41,897 nucleotides of DNA, taken from the NCBI GenBank assembly GCA_903929755.1, contig CAIYVZ010000089.1:1-41897 (forward strand), written 5' to 3'. The stretch's first letter is position 1. Every line of letters starts with the position of its first letter. The position numbers and the translations under genes were made by a program. This document shows positions 41,760-41,897 of this stretch, in pieces. The DNA comes from an uncultured Acidobacteriia bacterium. Its GTDB lineage: Bacteria > Acidobacteriota > Terriglobia > Bryobacterales > Bryobacteraceae. A model generated the notes under the pieces. The model was not told the DNA's origin and made no database searches. It saw only the letters and a program-made list of their open reading frames with translations.

Positions 41760-41897
41760 GTAACAGTTCAGGTAGGGCGGGAATTCTTGAGTAGGGACGT
41801 GGGCGGTTGTGCCAGGCGGTGTGAGCGGATGGCGCTGTTGAGGTAGTCGAGAGGGTGACGGTTCTGCATGCGGCAGGTTTGCGTGACGGTCAGCAGG
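41760..41897 (-). mobile_element. End of an IS66-family insertion sequence (transposase C-terminus)
   Basis: On the minus strand the open frame from the window edge to TGA at 41768-41770 encodes 42 residues starting LLTVTQTCRMQNRHPLDYLN and ending PPTSLLKNSRPT. This is the C-terminal tail typical of IS66 TnpC transposases (TCRxQxRxxLDYL, then a Pro-rich SLL). GTAACAGTTCA at 41760-41770 matches the GTAA start usual for IS66 terminal repeats, so the element's end is most likely 41760. The host sequence beside it, 41752-41759, should be the 8-bp target duplication. The element lies in the SBBP gene and its other end is outside the window. Confidence 0.78.
41768..41897 (-). CDS. IS66-family transposase, C-terminal part only
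   Basis: Forty-two codons of the transposase reading frame are visible; the N-terminal and catalytic parts are beyond the window. The tail shows QTCRMQNRHPLDYLNSAIRS and then HRLAQPPTSLL, as in IS66 transposases. The gene would encode the DDE-type TnpC that cuts and joins the element's ends. The partial frame is open with no frameshift, so the copy may be intact. Confidence 0.75.
   Translation of the reverse strand, partial: LLTVTQTCRMQNRHPLDYLNSAIRSHRLAQPPTSLLKNSRPT

Noticed and set aside
1-41897. CRISPR arrays, rRNA and tRNA genes
   Set aside because: No regularly spaced identical repeats and no rRNA or cloverleaf-like stretch were seen on reading both strands; a dedicated scan could still find a tRNA.

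Overview
The window looks like a chromosomal segment of a high-GC soil Acidobacteriota, most likely of the Solibacter/Bryobacterales type. The evidence is the gene content: a TIGR03435-family protein, two paired DUF1549/DUF1553 plus DUF1501 modules, a CarboxypepD_reg TonB-dependent receptor, SBBP-repeat and PEP-CTERM proteins, and many secreted or Tat-exported enzymes. This lineage call is an inference from families, not from a marker gene. I saw no rRNA, tRNA, CRISPR array or origin.

Layout. 126-6742 (+): Tat-exported lactonase-type beta-propeller, a monothiol bacilliredoxin, a cytochrome/DUF1549/DUF1553 protein with its DUF1501 partner, and a small coiled-coil protein. 6782-7200: a frameshifted relic of a PEP-CTERM protein. 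7183-12319: an MFS transporter, an NHL propeller, a Gfo/Idh/MocA oxidoreductase, an amidohydrolase and a beta-decarboxylating dehydrogenase, which together look like a small-molecule catabolic cluster. 12407-17121: a PQQ-type sugar dehydrogenase fused to cytochrome c, a cytochrome c'-like protein, an orphan Vsr endonuclease, a secreted alpha/beta hydrolase and a Tat-exported PhzF-like protein, closed by a perfect bidirectional terminator. 17216-20646 (-): a cyclic-nucleotide-domain patatin and an uncharacterised 447-residue protein.

20647-21677 has no intact gene but holds a 15-bp tandem repeat and a decayed toxin-antitoxin pair. 21678-32366 (+) is a co-directional export and uptake cluster: TonB receptor, a large secreted hydrolase-like protein, a beta-lactamase-fold serine hydrolase, then a second DUF1549/DUF1553-DUF1501 pair. 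32993-33943 is an intact XRE regulator-antitoxin-toxin cassette related to the relic at 21171-21586.

34505-41759 (-) is the most accessory part. One putative operon encodes a TraF-like S26 peptidase, a TraB-like nitrilase that has lost its C-terminus, an 86-residue single-pass membrane protein and a TIGR03435 protein. A second encodes an SBBP-repeat protein with a cysteine-rich insert, a PEP-CTERM protein and a DsbA-like thiol oxidoreductase. The SBBP gene is cut at its 5' side by an IS66-family element whose transposase C-terminus runs off the window end.

The strongest leads for something undescribed are the conjugation-independent TraF/TraB-like operon with its small membrane protein, the TonB receptor-hydrolase-DUF1549/1501 cluster, and the duplicate toxin-antitoxin loci, one intact and one broken.
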